Positions 36,314 to 45,158 of a stretch of DNA of 64,000 nucleotides are shown in pieces (positions within the stretch are counted from its first letter, which is position 1; each line of letters begins with the position of its first letter). Source of the DNA: Acinetobacter rudis (lineage in GTDB: Bacteria; Pseudomonadota; Gammaproteobacteria; Pseudomonadales; Moraxellaceae); the NCBI RefSeq assembly GCF_031157835.1, contig NZ_JAVIDR010000005.1, positions 62,001-126,000 of the forward strand, written 5' to 3'. The translations under genes were made by a program, and so were the position numbers. Below the pieces are notes generated by a model. That model ran no database searches. It worked only from the letters and a program-made list of their open reading frames with translations, and was not told where the DNA came from.

Positions 36314-37546
36314 ATGAGTCAACATCTTTCACTACCTAAAGATAAAATTCGTTTTCTATTGCTTGAAGGTGTGCATCAAAATGCAATCGACACCTTAAAT
36401 GCAGCAGGTTATACCAACATTGATTATCGCAAAACAGCACTTGAGGGCGATGCACTTAAAGAAGCTATTGCTGATGCGCACTTTGTTGGGATCCGTTCCC
36501 GCACGCAATTGACTGAAGAAGTATTTGAAGCTGCCAATAAACTCATCGCTGTGGGTTGTTTCTGTATCGGAACAAACCAAGTGAATTTAACAGCAGCAAT
36601 GGAACGTGGAATTCCAGTATTCAACGCACCATACTCAAATACACGTTCAGTTGCTGAACTTGTACTTGCTGAAACAATTTTATTGTTACGTGGTGTGCCT
36701 GAAAAATCTGCATCTTGTCACCGTGGTGGTTGGAACAAGTCTGCAGCAGGTTCATTTGAAACTCGTGGAAAAACGCTCGGTATCGTAGGTTACGGCTCTA
36801 TTGGTTCTCAACTTTCTGTGTTAGCAGAAAGTCTTGGTATGCACGTTATTTATTATGATGCCGTGACTAAATTACCAATGGGTAATGCACGTCAAGTTGG
36901 TAGTCTTAATGAATTACTTGCCAATGCTGACGTTGTGACTTTACATGTGCCAGATGTACCATCTACACGTAATTTCTTTGGCAAAGCTCAATTTGAACAA
37001 ATGAAAGCAGGTTCAATTTTCCTTAACGCAGCACGCGGTACTTGTGTCGTTATTGAAGATCTTGCTGATGCAATTAAGTCTGGTCATATTGCTGGTGCAG
37101 CAGTTGACGTGTTCCCTAAAGAACCAAAAGCAAATGGTGAAGAATTTATCTCTCCGCTTCGTGGCCTAGATAACGTGATTTTGACACCACACGTTGGTGG
37201 TTCAACTATGGAAGCTCAAGCCAATATTGGTCTTGAAGTTGCTGAAAAATTCGTTGCTTATTCTGATAAAGGTATGACGTTGTCTGCGGTTAACTTCCCA
37301 GAAATTGCTTTACCATTAACAGAAGGCAAACATCGTTTACTGCATATTCATAAAAACGTTCCAGGTGTGTTGTCAAAAATTAACAACCTATTTGCAGAAC
37401 ATGGCATCAATATCTCTGGTCAATCTTTAATGACTAAAGGTGATGTGGGTTATTTAGTTATGGATGTAGATGCAACTGCATCTAAAGAGGCTTTAGATAC
37501 TTTACACGAAGTTGAAGGAACAATCCGCGTTCGTGTTTTATTCTAA
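36314..37546 (+). CDS. serA: D-3-phosphoglycerate dehydrogenase
   Basis: A 410-residue cytoplasmic enzyme, the length of E. coli SerA, catalysing the first step of serine synthesis. It has the substrate loop GIRSRTQLTEEV, the NAD-binding Rossmann motif GIVGYGSIGSQ, the catalytic arginine and glutamate around NAARGTCV and the catalytic histidine in LTPHVGGST. A C-terminal ACT domain (about 338-410, HIHKNVPGVLSKIN) allows feedback inhibition by serine. It is transcribed alone, divergent from its likely metabolic partner, and ends at a strong terminator. Confidence 0.98.
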   Translation: MSQHLSLPKDKIRFLLLEGVHQNAIDTLNAAGYTNIDYRKTALEGDALKEAIADAHFVGIRSRTQLTEEVFEAANKLIAVGCFCIGTNQVNLTAAMERGIPVFNAPYSNTRSVAELVLAETILLLRGVPEKSASCHRGGWNKSAAGSFETRGKTLGIVGYGSIGSQLSVLAESLGMHVIYYDAVTKLPMGNARQVGSLNELLANADVVTLHVPDVPSTRNFFGKAQFEQMKAGSIFLNAARGTCVVIEDLADAIKSGHIAGAAVDVFPKEPKANGEEFISPLRGLDNVILTPHVGGSTMEAQANIGLEVAEKFVAYSDKGMTLSAVNFPEIALPLTEGKHRLLHIHKNVPGVLSKINNLFAEHGINISGQSLMTKGDVGYLVMDVDATASKEALDTLHEVEGTIRVRVLF

Positions 37547-37606
37547 ACATCTCTATCCCTTGAAAATATTGAGCTAGAGCTAATTTAGCAATACATTTTC
37601 ACGCTA

Positions 37607-37668
37607 AAAACCACACTTGCATTTTGATATCGTGTTATTTTTATCAAATGCAAGCTGTGGTTTTTTTT
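37607..37668 (+). terminator. Terminator after serA
   Basis: AACCACA pairs with TGTGGTT and TTGCATTT(T)GATA with TATCAAATGCAAG, making one long stem (about 37609-37662) followed by a run of T to 37668. Confidence 0.8.
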
Positions 37669-37669
37669 G

Positions 37670-37685
37670 GCTCTAACATTAGAGC
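37670..37685. repeat. Near-perfect palindrome before first EamA gene
   Basis: GCTCTAA (37670-37676) and TTAGAGC (37679-37685) are exact reverse complements with a 2-bp centre, 56 bp before the start codon. It resembles an operator rather than a terminator. Confidence 0.45.
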
Positions 37686-37740
37686 ATGATCAGATCTCCA
37701 AAGTGATCTCAAGCCACAAGCCTATCGACTTGGTGAGACT

Positions 37741-38658
37741 ATGTCCGTCCTTAAAAATACTCCACAGTTGCGAGCAATCGGCTTGCTACTTTTAGCGATC
37801 ATCTCACTACAAAGTAGTGGTTCATTAGCTAAAATCTTGTTTAATGAGTTCCCTGTACTCACTGTTGCAGCTATGCGCATTCTACTCAGCGCAATCATTC
37901 TTACTGTCATATTCCGAGCATGGAAAATTGATTTTAGTAAAGTACGCTGGAAGTCAGTAGTCAGTTATGGCTGTGCTTTAGCAGGCATGAACATTTTATT
38001 TTATTCTTCTATTAGTCGCTTACCTTTAGGCATCGCTGTCTCTTTTGAGTTTATTGGCCCATTAGGCGTCGCGCTCTATTATGCAAAACAACGTTTTGAT
38101 TTTGTTTGGGTAGGCATGGCTATTTTAGGTATTGTTTTATTATTTCCCTTTGAAAAAACGGCACAAGACCTAGATTTGATCGGTATTGCGCTCGCGCTTG
38201 CAGCAGGCGCTTGTTGGGCACTCTATATCGTTGCAGGGCAAAAACCTTCAGGTGTTTCTGGAAATCACACTGTCTGTTTAGGCATGTGTATTGGTATGCT
38301 AGTCATGCTGCCCTTTTTACTCTTCTCGCCAGCACTAGCACAAGTGGCTGAGTTTCCTGCACTATTTTATTTTATTGCCCTTGCTGTATTAGCCAGCGCA
38401 CTGCCATTTAGCCTAGAAATGGTTGCTCTACGTAATCTTAGCCCACTTAGTTTTGGTACACTCACCAGTCTAGAACCAGCGATTGCTGCTTTATCTGGTT
38501 TTATCTTCTTAGGTGAGTATTTACTTTGGACACAGTGGCTCGCATTGCTCACGATTGTCATGGCATCTATGGGTTGTACTTACACCACCCAACGTGCGCG
38601 ACAACAACGTGAACAACAAGAACTATTGGCAAAAGCTGCATCTACTGAATCTAAATAA
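37741..38658 (+). CDS. EamA-family (DMT) exporter, RhtA-like, first of a tandem pair
   Basis: A 305-residue inner-membrane protein with ten hydrophobic segments in two EamA repeats (about 10-135 and 150-285). Such proteins, including RhtA of E. coli, export amino acids such as threonine and homoserine, or other small metabolites. The conserved end-of-repeat SLEPAIAALSGFIFLGE segment (residues about 245-262) is present. The C-terminus is basic and Gln-rich. The next gene codes for a close relative, so the two probably arose by duplication. Substrates are unknown. Confidence 0.88.
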   Translation: MSVLKNTPQLRAIGLLLLAIISLQSSGSLAKILFNEFPVLTVAAMRILLSAIILTVIFRAWKIDFSKVRWKSVVSYGCALAGMNILFYSSISRLPLGIAVSFEFIGPLGVALYYAKQRFDFVWVGMAILGIVLLFPFEKTAQDLDLIGIALALAAGACWALYIVAGQKPSGVSGNHTVCLGMCIGMLVMLPFLLFSPALAQVAEFPALFYFIALAVLASALPFSLEMVALRNLSPLSFGTLTSLEPAIAALSGFIFLGEYLLWTQWLALLTIVMASMGCTYTTQRARQQREQQELLAKAASTESK

Positions 38659-38669
38659 CCTCAAGTAAT

Positions 38670-38691
38670 GATCTATACTGATGTATAGATC
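38670..38691. repeat. Perfect 9-bp inverted repeat between the two EamA genes
   Basis: GATCTATAC (38670-38678) and GTATAGATC (38683-38691) are exact reverse complements with a 4-bp centre. No T-run follows. It could be an operator or a processing hairpin. Confidence 0.55.
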
Positions 38692-38728
38692 AAACCATAG
38701 CCTCCACCCTCATATATGAATTTTGTCC

Positions 38729-39634
38729 ATGCCTAATACTCAGCTCACTGCCATTTGTTTTATGATTTTATCAATGCTGGCTTATCAAGTTAGTGCCTCG
38801 TATGCAAAACAGCTAATTGCAGTATTAGACCCACTAACTGTCGTCACTTTACGTTTATGTTTTGCTTCGATCATGATTTTTGTCATGTTTCGATCTTGGC
38901 GTATTATCAAACGCTTAGGTGATCTACACTGGCGAGATTTACTCTTATACTCTGGTGCTGTTGCGCTGATGAATGTGCTCTTCTACGCTTCTTTAGGTAA
39001 ACTTCCTCAAGGTATTGCTGTGGGCTTAGAGTTTATGGGACCACTGACTTTAGCACTGATCTCTATTAAACAACGCATGGACCTCCTTTGGGTATGCCTT
39101 GCTATTGCAGGTATCGGTTTAATGGTTCCTTGGCAAGATGCAGCTCAAGCGCATTTTTCTTATCTTGGTGCAGCTTATGCTTTGGGAGCAGGCGTATGTT
39201 GGGCCATTTATATTTACTTTGGTCAACGTGTTGCACACCAAAATATTGGTATGCATGCTTTAAGTATCGCCATTTGTATCTCTGCACTTTGCTTACTTCC
39301 ATTTAGTCTAGCCCATAATGCCGAAGCTGTATTAGATACGCAGTACTGGGGACAAGCCCTGTTGATTGCATTATTAGCAACAGCTATCCCCTATACACTT
39401 GATCTTATGGCACTCAAACGTCTGAACAAGCTTAGTTATGGCACTTTATCTAGCCTTTCTCCTGCACTCGCTGCTTTAGCAGGATTTGTGCTACTTAATG
39501 AACGTATTAGCTCATTACAAATTATTGCTCTAAGCTGCATTATTATTGCTTCGATTGGTGTAACCATCGGTTCGGCACGTCAAAAAACTGAACAAAAAAT
39601 TTTAACACCCAAAAACCAACAGAATAAAGATTAA
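38729..39634 (+). CDS. EamA-family (DMT) exporter, second of a tandem pair
   Basis: A 301-residue ten-segment inner-membrane protein closely related to the preceding product: both share the SAIxLP/GIAVxxEFxGPL block near residue 95, the AGxCWAxYIxxGQ block near 160 and the FGTL/YGTL-SSLSPALAALAGFVLLNE block near 250. The N-terminus has a polar residue-rich helix typical of DMT exporters. The ATG at 38729 is used because the upstream TTG (38723) lacks a better site. The substrate is unknown; a hairpin-like pair of DnaA-box-like sequences follows the stop. Confidence 0.86.
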   Translation: MPNTQLTAICFMILSMLAYQVSASYAKQLIAVLDPLTVVTLRLCFASIMIFVMFRSWRIIKRLGDLHWRDLLLYSGAVALMNVLFYASLGKLPQGIAVGLEFMGPLTLALISIKQRMDLLWVCLAIAGIGLMVPWQDAAQAHFSYLGAAYALGAGVCWAIYIYFGQRVAHQNIGMHALSIAICISALCLLPFSLAHNAEAVLDTQYWGQALLIALLATAIPYTLDLMALKRLNKLSYGTLSSLSPALAALAGFVLLNERISSLQIIALSCIIIASIGVTIGSARQKTEQKILTPKNQQNKD

Positions 39635-40197
39635 TCTATTTTGTATATTTAATAGCAATGTGGACAACACTAAAGTTATCCACAATTTGTTCTAAACAAC
39701 TATTTATTCTTCATGAATGAAGTCAATCACCTGCTCAATGAATTACAGCCCAATCATAATTCACCACAGCTACAAGCAAACAAAATATCTCTGAATGCAT
39801 GATCGTAATCATATTACACCTCGTAATTTAGCAATTACCTAGACATCATCAGATATTTTTGCGACCTAAATAACAAGAAAAAATAAATATAATTTATTGA
39901 TTTATATAAACATATTATTCATCACTTTTTACATTTCTTATAAGTTGTAATACTGAAGCAACTGCTATTTTCACCTTAAGAATCAGAACAGACTCCTTGG
40001 CTGCCTTATGCATCAGGCAAAAAAATTTAAAGCTTATTTTATTATAAATACACCTCAACTTCGCGATGTATCCCAACCATACACGCCTCTCACCTTCCAA
40101 CATCCTTATAAACATGCCCCTCCAGTTGTATATCTATCATGCCCTCTCACATTGATCTCCTAATAAGCTATTCAAATCTATAAATATAGGTAGCACT
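39635..40197. other. Gene-poor region with an inverted pair of DnaA-box-like sites
   Basis: About 560 bp with no convincing gene. TGTGGACAA (39659-39667) and the perfect DnaA box TTATCCACA (39676-39684) face each other 8 bp apart, just after the EamA stop. The rest is AT-rich. A 66-codon minus-strand frame (40115 to 39915) and a plus-strand frame that overlaps it both lack recognisable features. Confidence 0.45.
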
Positions 40198-41220
40198 ATG
40201 AATTTTAAAATTATACTCCTCACACTCTGTTTCACTGGGCTAAATTGCTCTTATGCTCTCGCTCACTCTCGTGCAGACTTACATGCGCCAGCTGGGGTAA
40301 TGTACGAACATATGCATAAAAAAGGTGAACTGATGTTGGGCTATAATATTCAAAGCCAACAACAAGGTGGTCGTTACTATAGCGGCTCCCATCTAGCAGC
40401 AAGCAATGAAATGCAGAACTACAGCATGCTCACCCACAAACACCAAATGTATATGCATATGTTGCACTTCATGTATGCGCCTACAGATAACCTCACGCTA
40501 ACCCTCATGCCGATGTACATGAGTATGAATATGTCTATGCAAACCAATCCGCAGCAAACAGACTCTGTGAATGACAATGAACATATGGCTCATGGCTCCT
40601 CTGCATCTCATGGTGTATCTGGCTGGGGAGACACCATTCTCAGCGCATCCTATCGTGCCTTTGAAGATGACAGACATCAGTTGATCACAACGCTAGGTTT
40701 ATCAACACCAACTGGAAACTATAAAAAATATGGTCCCGATGGCAATCCAGTTCACTATGGTATGCAAATAGGTGCAGGTGTATGGCAAGCGATTCCAAGT
40801 ATCAGTTACACCTATAGTGTAGACAACCTAAAAATAGGCCTACAACTTCTCACTCGACAGCCCATTTTTAACCGTTTAAATCGATTGGGATATTATGCTG
40901 GTGATCAACGAAGTGCGACTGCATGGTTAAGCTATTTATGGAATCCATCACTAAGTACCTCAGTACGAATTCAATATAACAATACAGATACTATTCAAGG
41001 ACACTATAAGTCTTCTCACAATCATGGTTCTCCTGCAGATATTCAAACGAACTATGGTGGTGAGCAGACCTTTGCAGGCTTAGGTATAAATACCCTTCTT
41101 CCTACTGCAGGCGGGCTTCGTGTAGGTGCCGAATACATGATTCCACTTCATGAAAATCTAAATGGTGTTCAACAAAGAACGGGGCATATTCTAAATATGT
41201 CTATCAGTAAATCATTTTAA
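40198..41220 (+). CDS. Met/His-rich outer-membrane beta-barrel protein, possibly metal-related
   Basis: A 340-residue exported protein with a signal peptide ending near ALA-H (about residue 22). The mature protein has repeated aromatic-ended amphipathic strands and ends in Ser-Phe, as outer-membrane barrels do, and resembles the loosely defined phenol-degradation (MetA-pathway) transporter-like family. Met and His are strikingly common between residues 70 and 145 (many MxM, MHM and HMxH-like clusters), a pattern often seen in copper-handling proteins. No copper gene lies beside it. Function is inferred only. An AGG at 40188-40190 lies before the ATG. Confidence 0.6.
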   Translation: MNFKIILLTLCFTGLNCSYALAHSRADLHAPAGVMYEHMHKKGELMLGYNIQSQQQGGRYYSGSHLAASNEMQNYSMLTHKHQMYMHMLHFMYAPTDNLTLTLMPMYMSMNMSMQTNPQQTDSVNDNEHMAHGSSASHGVSGWGDTILSASYRAFEDDRHQLITTLGLSTPTGNYKKYGPDGNPVHYGMQIGAGVWQAIPSISYTYSVDNLKIGLQLLTRQPIFNRLNRLGYYAGDQRSATAWLSYLWNPSLSTSVRIQYNNTDTIQGHYKSSHNHGSPADIQTNYGGEQTFAGLGINTLLPTAGGLRVGAEYMIPLHENLNGVQQRTGHILNMSISKSF

Positions 41221-41273
41221 TCAAGCCCCCTTACTCTACTTGGGCTAGAGTAAGGGATTGTTTATGGCTTAAT

Positions 41274-42176
41274 TTAAAAGTTATCAAGTTTATAAAAATT
41301 CTGAATCGACTCAGCGCACTGCTCTACGACCAAGTCATGATCTTTTTTCCATACAAGTTTAACTTCTGACAAACTATTATGATCAATTATTCTGAGCAAT
41401 TTAACATTTTTAGGGAGTACCGTTGAAAATTCTTCAGGCACAATACACACACCAAAACCCTGTGCGACCAGGTCTAATTGAGATAGTTTTCTAGAAGATA
41501 TTCGTGCTTTTTTCTGGGAAAATCCATGACTTAGGCAAAGATTAGAGACTAAATAACTTAAGCCTCCACGTTCAGCATGCGGAGTAGATACAAAGTTTGA
41601 CGCTTTTAAATCACTTAGACTCACACTGCTTTTTCCATCAAATTGCGGATCTAAAGATGACACCGCCACATATAAAGGCTCGGTATATAAATCAACGACA
41701 TTTACTTCATCCAAGGCATGGTAAACAGGGGGGCGAATAAAGCCAAGATCCATATCACCTCTCAGTATTGCCTCAATCTGAAGCTCAGAAGACAGTGTAT
41801 TTAGCTCAATATTAATATCGTAGCTTTGACATAACTGATCGAAAATTTGTAGTTTTCTTTGATCTAAAATAATACTACTTGAGTGGCTAATGTTAAGTGT
41901 CCTGTTTTCACCTCGACTCATTCCTTTTGCCAATTCAATTGAATGCTTAAAATTTTCCAAATTCCTTTTTATATTCTTATAAAGAAAAGAGCCTGCTGCA
42001 GTTAATTTAATTCTCTTTTCTGAGCGATCAAAAATAGTAAAACCCAATTCATCCTCTAAGTTTTTAATTTGCCGACTCAAAGCCGATTGGGCAATAAATA
42101 ATTTTTCAGAAGCTGAGATAAAACTCCCTTCCTCAACGATCGTAATCAAATAAGTGCATTGTTTGAATGTTAACAT
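41274..42176 (-). CDS. LysR-family transcriptional regulator
   Basis: A 300-residue regulator. The N-terminal winged helix-turn-helix is clear (residues about 1-60: SFISASEKLFIAQSALSRQI, then LEDELGFTIFDRSEKRIKLT). A substrate-binding domain of periplasmic-binding-protein type follows (from about 90). LysR proteins usually control a divergent neighbour; here that is the tiny gene at 42273 and beyond it the TSUP locus. The effector is unknown. It is convergent with the Met/His-rich protein gene. Confidence 0.92.
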   Translation of the reverse strand: MLTFKQCTYLITIVEEGSFISASEKLFIAQSALSRQIKNLEDELGFTIFDRSEKRIKLTAAGSFLYKNIKRNLENFKHSIELAKGMSRGENRTLNISHSSSIILDQRKLQIFDQLCQSYDINIELNTLSSELQIEAILRGDMDLGFIRPPVYHALDEVNVVDLYTEPLYVAVSSLDPQFDGKSSVSLSDLKASNFVSTPHAERGGLSYLVSNLCLSHGFSQKKARISSRKLSQLDLVAQGFGVCIVPEEFSTVLPKNVKLLRIIDHNSLSEVKLVWKKDHDLVVEQCAESIQNFYKLDNF

Positions 42177-42272
42177 ATCTCATAATTAGATAGATGGCGA
42201 CTATTTCCATATTAGATTAGATCATTAAATTCTTATATCTTTTTCATAAAGTATTTCTTAGCTGAGATAGAT

Positions 42273-42404
42273 ATGGCACTTAAAAGTAAAATCATCGCTT
42301 TCATTATTGTTGTAGGCATCTGTCTGCTGGCTCAGTCTTTTGATACTTATACTGGCACCCATAGCAGTACAGAGCCGCCTTCTATAGATCTTCTTACTGA
42401 TTAA
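42273..42404 (+). CDS. 43-residue membrane or secreted peptide divergent from LysR gene
   Basis: A short frame from ATG 42273 to TAA 42404 with a GAGA ribosome-binding site at 42264-42267. The product begins MALKSK and then has a continuous hydrophobic segment at residues 7-20 (IIAFIIVVGICLLA), followed by a polar 23-residue tail. This is the layout of a single-pass small membrane protein or an uncleaved signal anchor. It lies 96 bp from the divergent LysR start, the usual place for a LysR target. The coding status is inferred from start, stop, spacing and hydrophobic pattern. Confidence 0.5.
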   Translation: MALKSKIIAFIIVVGICLLAQSFDTYTGTHSSTEPPSIDLLTD

Positions 42405-42526
42405 CTATAATGGCATGACATGATTTCATTCTAGTCATGCCCAATTCTTCCTTCTAAATATCAAATACCTCGTCAGCATTAAAAACTTCTGCTATATTTT
42501 TTTTATCTCTATGAAACGAATATAAA

Positions 42527-42837
42527 ATGCAACAACAATATCGTCAGCTATTAAAATTCAGAACGCTTTTTATTATAAGTGCAGGTTTTGGATGGCCTCT
42601 TTTTTATGGGGTATTTTCCAAATTATGACGTTCTTTGAAATTAGAACTTCTATCATTGTTCTCACATGTCTTATATCAGCATTATTAAGTATGCTCTTTG
42701 GTCAACTTTTCTTTCTAGCTAAAGATATTTGTCCTTGGTGTAAACAAAATTTCTTTAGCACAGGGATGGGTATGGATAGTAATCTGCTATTTCGAAAACA
42801 TTGTGTCCACTGTAAAATGCCAAAAAATGAAACTTGA
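42527..42837 (+). pseudogene. Small zinc-ribbon membrane protein, apparently frameshifted at a T run
   Basis: Frame one starts at ATG 42527 and codes for 33 residues beginning MQQQYRQLLKFRTLF, ending at TGA 42626-42628. Frame two, shifted by one, runs from 42592 (or ATG 42625) to TGA at 42837 and contains the rest: two hydrophobic segments and a zinc ribbon, CPWC and CVHC about 25 residues apart. The two join naturally if one T is added to the T6 tract at 42600-42605, giving one protein of about 103 residues with a continuous hydrophobic helix. It is either a real frameshift, a homopolymer sequencing error, or two overlapping small genes sharing an ATGA junction. Confidence 0.55.
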
Positions 42838-42892
42838 AAGACAATATCAAATATCACTTTATTCAGAGTATTCACATAAAAAACAGCTGAAC

Positions 42893-43660
42893 TTAAACTA
42901 AAAAAACCTGATAAGCCAAACGACAAATTAATACACTAACCAAGATTAAAAATAAAATTCGGATAAAACTACTACCGTATTTTAAAGCAACTTTAACCCC
43001 AACAATTGCACCTAATACGTTAGCGACCGCCATAGTTAAACCATATTGAAAAATAATGTGCCCAGCAGGAATAAAAAAACTTAATGCTGCAAAATTAGTC
43101 ATAAAATTTGCAATCTTAGACAGCGCAGAAGCATGTAAAAAATCAACTTTTAAATAACGAATAAAATAGAAAATAAAAAAACTACCCGTACCTGGGCCAA
43201 AAATTCCATCATAAAAACCAATCAACAAGCTACCTAGCCCAGCCAATAATAAGATCTGAGTAGTAATTACCTGTTCAACATGGTCTTGCCCAAACTGCTT
43301 CTTTAAAAAAGTATAAAGCGCAATCACTATAAGCATCACTAAAACTAAAGGCTTAAGTACCTCAGTCGGTACATAGCTTACGCCCATTGCCCCGATATAA
43401 GCCCCAATACAAGCACAGCCCCCAACCACCAGCAATAATCGCCAAGGCAAACGCACCCGACGCATAAATGAAAATGCAGCAGATGCCGTACCACAAATCG
43501 AGGCCAGTTTATTGGTACCAAAAATAGTTGCAGGTGCAGTAGAAGGCAAAGCACCCATTAATGCGGGAATTTGTATTAGACCACCACCGCCCACAGCGGC
43601 ATCAATTGCTCCTGCACAAAAGGCAAAGAACACCAAAGTCAGAACTAAATCTAATTCCAT
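42893..43660 (-). CDS. TSUP-family (TauE/SafE) permease
   Basis: A 255-residue inner-membrane protein with about eight hydrophobic segments in two repeats. Both signature stretches of the family are seen: AIDAAVGGGGLIQIPAL at residues 18-34 and GFYDGIFGPGTGSFF near 147-162, the second repeat's matching motif. The family carries sulphite, sulphonates or related anions, usually outward. Its substrate is not known here. It is on the minus strand and convergent with the frameshifted zinc-ribbon gene. Confidence 0.9.
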   Translation of the reverse strand: MELDLVLTLVFFAFCAGAIDAAVGGGGLIQIPALMGALPSTAPATIFGTNKLASICGTASAAFSFMRRVRLPWRLLLVVGGCACIGAYIGAMGVSYVPTEVLKPLVLVMLIVIALYTFLKKQFGQDHVEQVITTQILLLAGLGSLLIGFYDGIFGPGTGSFFIFYFIRYLKVDFLHASALSKIANFMTNFAALSFFIPAGHIIFQYGLTMAVANVLGAIVGVKVALKYGSSFIRILFLILVSVLICRLAYQVFLV

Positions 43661-43725
43661 GCGTATTTACTCTTTTGGCAGGACAATGATTTCAGCTTTA
43701 ATGTGTAATATATAAGTTTATATTT

Positions 43726-44631
43726 TTAAAGATTAAGTACTCGTTTAGGGATTAAACGTTTTTTATCACTAATCTCAGCAAGCCCCAAACAACGCTCGCC
43801 ATCAAATACCAACACTTGTGCTGCTGCAGCATGTTCAATATTACTCTCCATACCCCGACTAAAATATTCCGCACGACCTTCTGGCGCTTGGATCTGAGGT
43901 AAATGAGCAACCGGAGCATAACAAGGCAGTAATAATGCTTCACGTTCGGCTTCAGTTAAAGATTCTAAATATTCAATGGTATATTCAGGTAATAACTCAA
44001 AATCACCGGTTTGTACACGATGCAAATATGTAAGATGCCCCACTGTATCTAAGGCCTTAGCAATATCTTCACCTAATACACGAATATATGTACCCTTCGA
44101 ACAGCAAATATCTAGATGAATACTATCCTGATCAAAATCAAGAAGCTCAATAGAAAGCACCTTGATCGGACGCGCTTCACGTTCAACTTCAATACCCTGA
44201 CGTGCCAACTCATATAGAGGACGTCCTTGCTTTTTTAAAGCCGAATACATTGGTGGAATCTGCTGAGTTTCCCCTAAAAATTGTGCAAGCACCTGTTCAA
44301 TCATCGCCTTATTCAGCACAGGTACAGCTTTTTCTTCCAACACTTCTCCCTCAATATCGCCTGTTGTAGTACAACTGCCAAGCTTTACCACTGTGTGATA
44401 ACGTTTATTTGAATCAAGTAAGAAGTGTGAAAATTTGGTCGCCTCACCCAAACAAATCGGTAATAGGCCACTTGCGAGTGGATCAAGTGCCCCTGTATGA
44501 CCAGCCTTCTCAGCGCGAAATAAATAGCGCACTTTTTGTAAGGCTGCATTAGAACTTAAACCTAATGGCTTATTCAGAAGAAATACACCACTAATTTGAC
44601 GGCGCTTAATTTTGGGACGAGCTACATTCAT
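43726..44631 (-). CDS. truB: tRNA pseudouridine-55 synthase
   Basis: A 301-residue enzyme that makes pseudouridine 55 in the T-loop of tRNAs. The catalytic aspartate is Asp50 in [16 protein letters not shown]; the [15 protein letters not shown] start and the [14 protein letters not shown] motif are also present. The ATG at 44631 begins [11 protein letters not shown]; an in-frame TTG at 44652 would add seven residues. Usually truB follows rbfA, but here it follows rplS across a terminator, so it needs its own promoter or read-through. Confidence 0.95.
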   Translation of the reverse strand: MNVARPKIKRRQISGVFLLNKPLGLSSNAALQKVRYLFRAEKAGHTGALDPLASGLLPICLGEATKFSHFLLDSNKRYHTVVKLGSCTTTGDIEGEVLEEKAVPVLNKAMIEQVLAQFLGETQQIPPMYSALKKQGRPLYELARQGIEVEREARPIKVLSIELLDFDQDSIHLDICCSKGTYIRVLGEDIAKALDTVGHLTYLHRVQTGDFELLPEYTIEYLESLTEAEREALLLPCYAPVAHLPQIQAPEGRAEYFSRGMESNIEHAAAAQVLVFDGERCLGLAEISDKKRLIPKRVLNL

Positions 44632-44720
44632 AAAAAAGCTGAGTTGATCCAAGGTGCGCTCATGTTAACAATTCATGTGCAATATTTATAGGAAAAAGCT
44701 GGTTGCAATGATTTTTAGAC

Positions 44721-44751
44721 AAAAAAAATGCGCCAATCGGCGCACTTTTTT
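44721..44751 (-). terminator. Terminator of the rpsP-rimM-trmD-rplS operon
   Basis: TGCGCC (44729-44734) pairs with GGCGCA (44739-44744), 4-nt loop, flanked by A8 on the left and T6 on the right, so it can work in both directions. It lies 21 bp after the rplS stop. Confidence 0.9.
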
Positions 44752-44771
44752 CTGCAAATAAACGCGGTTGA

Positions 44772-45158
44772 TTAACCTTGTTTACGAGCTGGCAATTTTT
44801 CACGAATACGTGCAGCTTTACCAGACAATTCGCGTAGGTAGTAAAGTTTAGCACGACGAACGTCACCACGACGTTTCACTTCGATTTTAGCAACGATTGG
44901 TGAATGTGTTTGGAAAACACGTTCAACACCAACACCGCTAGAGATTTTGCGAACAGTGAAAGCAGAGTTCAAGCCACGGTTTTTCTTAGCGATTACAACA
45001 CCTTCAAATGCCTGAAGACGCTCACGCTCACCTTCTTTTACTTTTACTTGAACGATGACTGTATCACCTGGTGCAAAAGCAGGAATATCTGTTTTTAACT
45101 GTGCATTTTCAACAGCTTGTACTAAAGGATGTTTACCACTCATTGTGGGAATCTCCAA
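44772..45158 (-). CDS. rplS: 50S ribosomal protein L19
   Basis: A 128-residue protein at the 30S-50S interface. The family motifs are clear: [20 protein letters not shown] near residue 27, [16 protein letters not shown] near 63 and [17 protein letters not shown] near 102. It is the last gene of the rpsP operon. The gap from trmD (131 bp) holds a stem-loop, CCCTTTTATTGTT/AACAATAAAGGG (45232-45244/45255-45266), which may set mRNA levels between the two. Confidence 0.99.
   Translation of the reverse strand: MEIPTMSGKHPLVQAVENAQLKTDIPAFAPGDTVIVQVKVKEGERERLQAFEGVVIAKKNRGLNSAFTVRKISSGVGVERVFQTHSPIVAKIEVKRRGDVRRAKLYYLRELSGKAARIREKLPARKQG

Noticed and set aside
39915..40115. A 66-codon minus-strand frame with a GGAGG-like sequence before its ATG
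   Set aside because: Spacing from GGAGG to the ATG is only about 3 bases, the product has no recognisable domain or membrane segment, and an overlapping plus-strand frame of similar quality argues against either being real.
41000..44000. Possible genomic island around the Met/His-rich protein, LysR and TSUP genes
   Set aside because: No integrase, tRNA, direct repeats or transposase are present, and base composition looks like the rest of the window.
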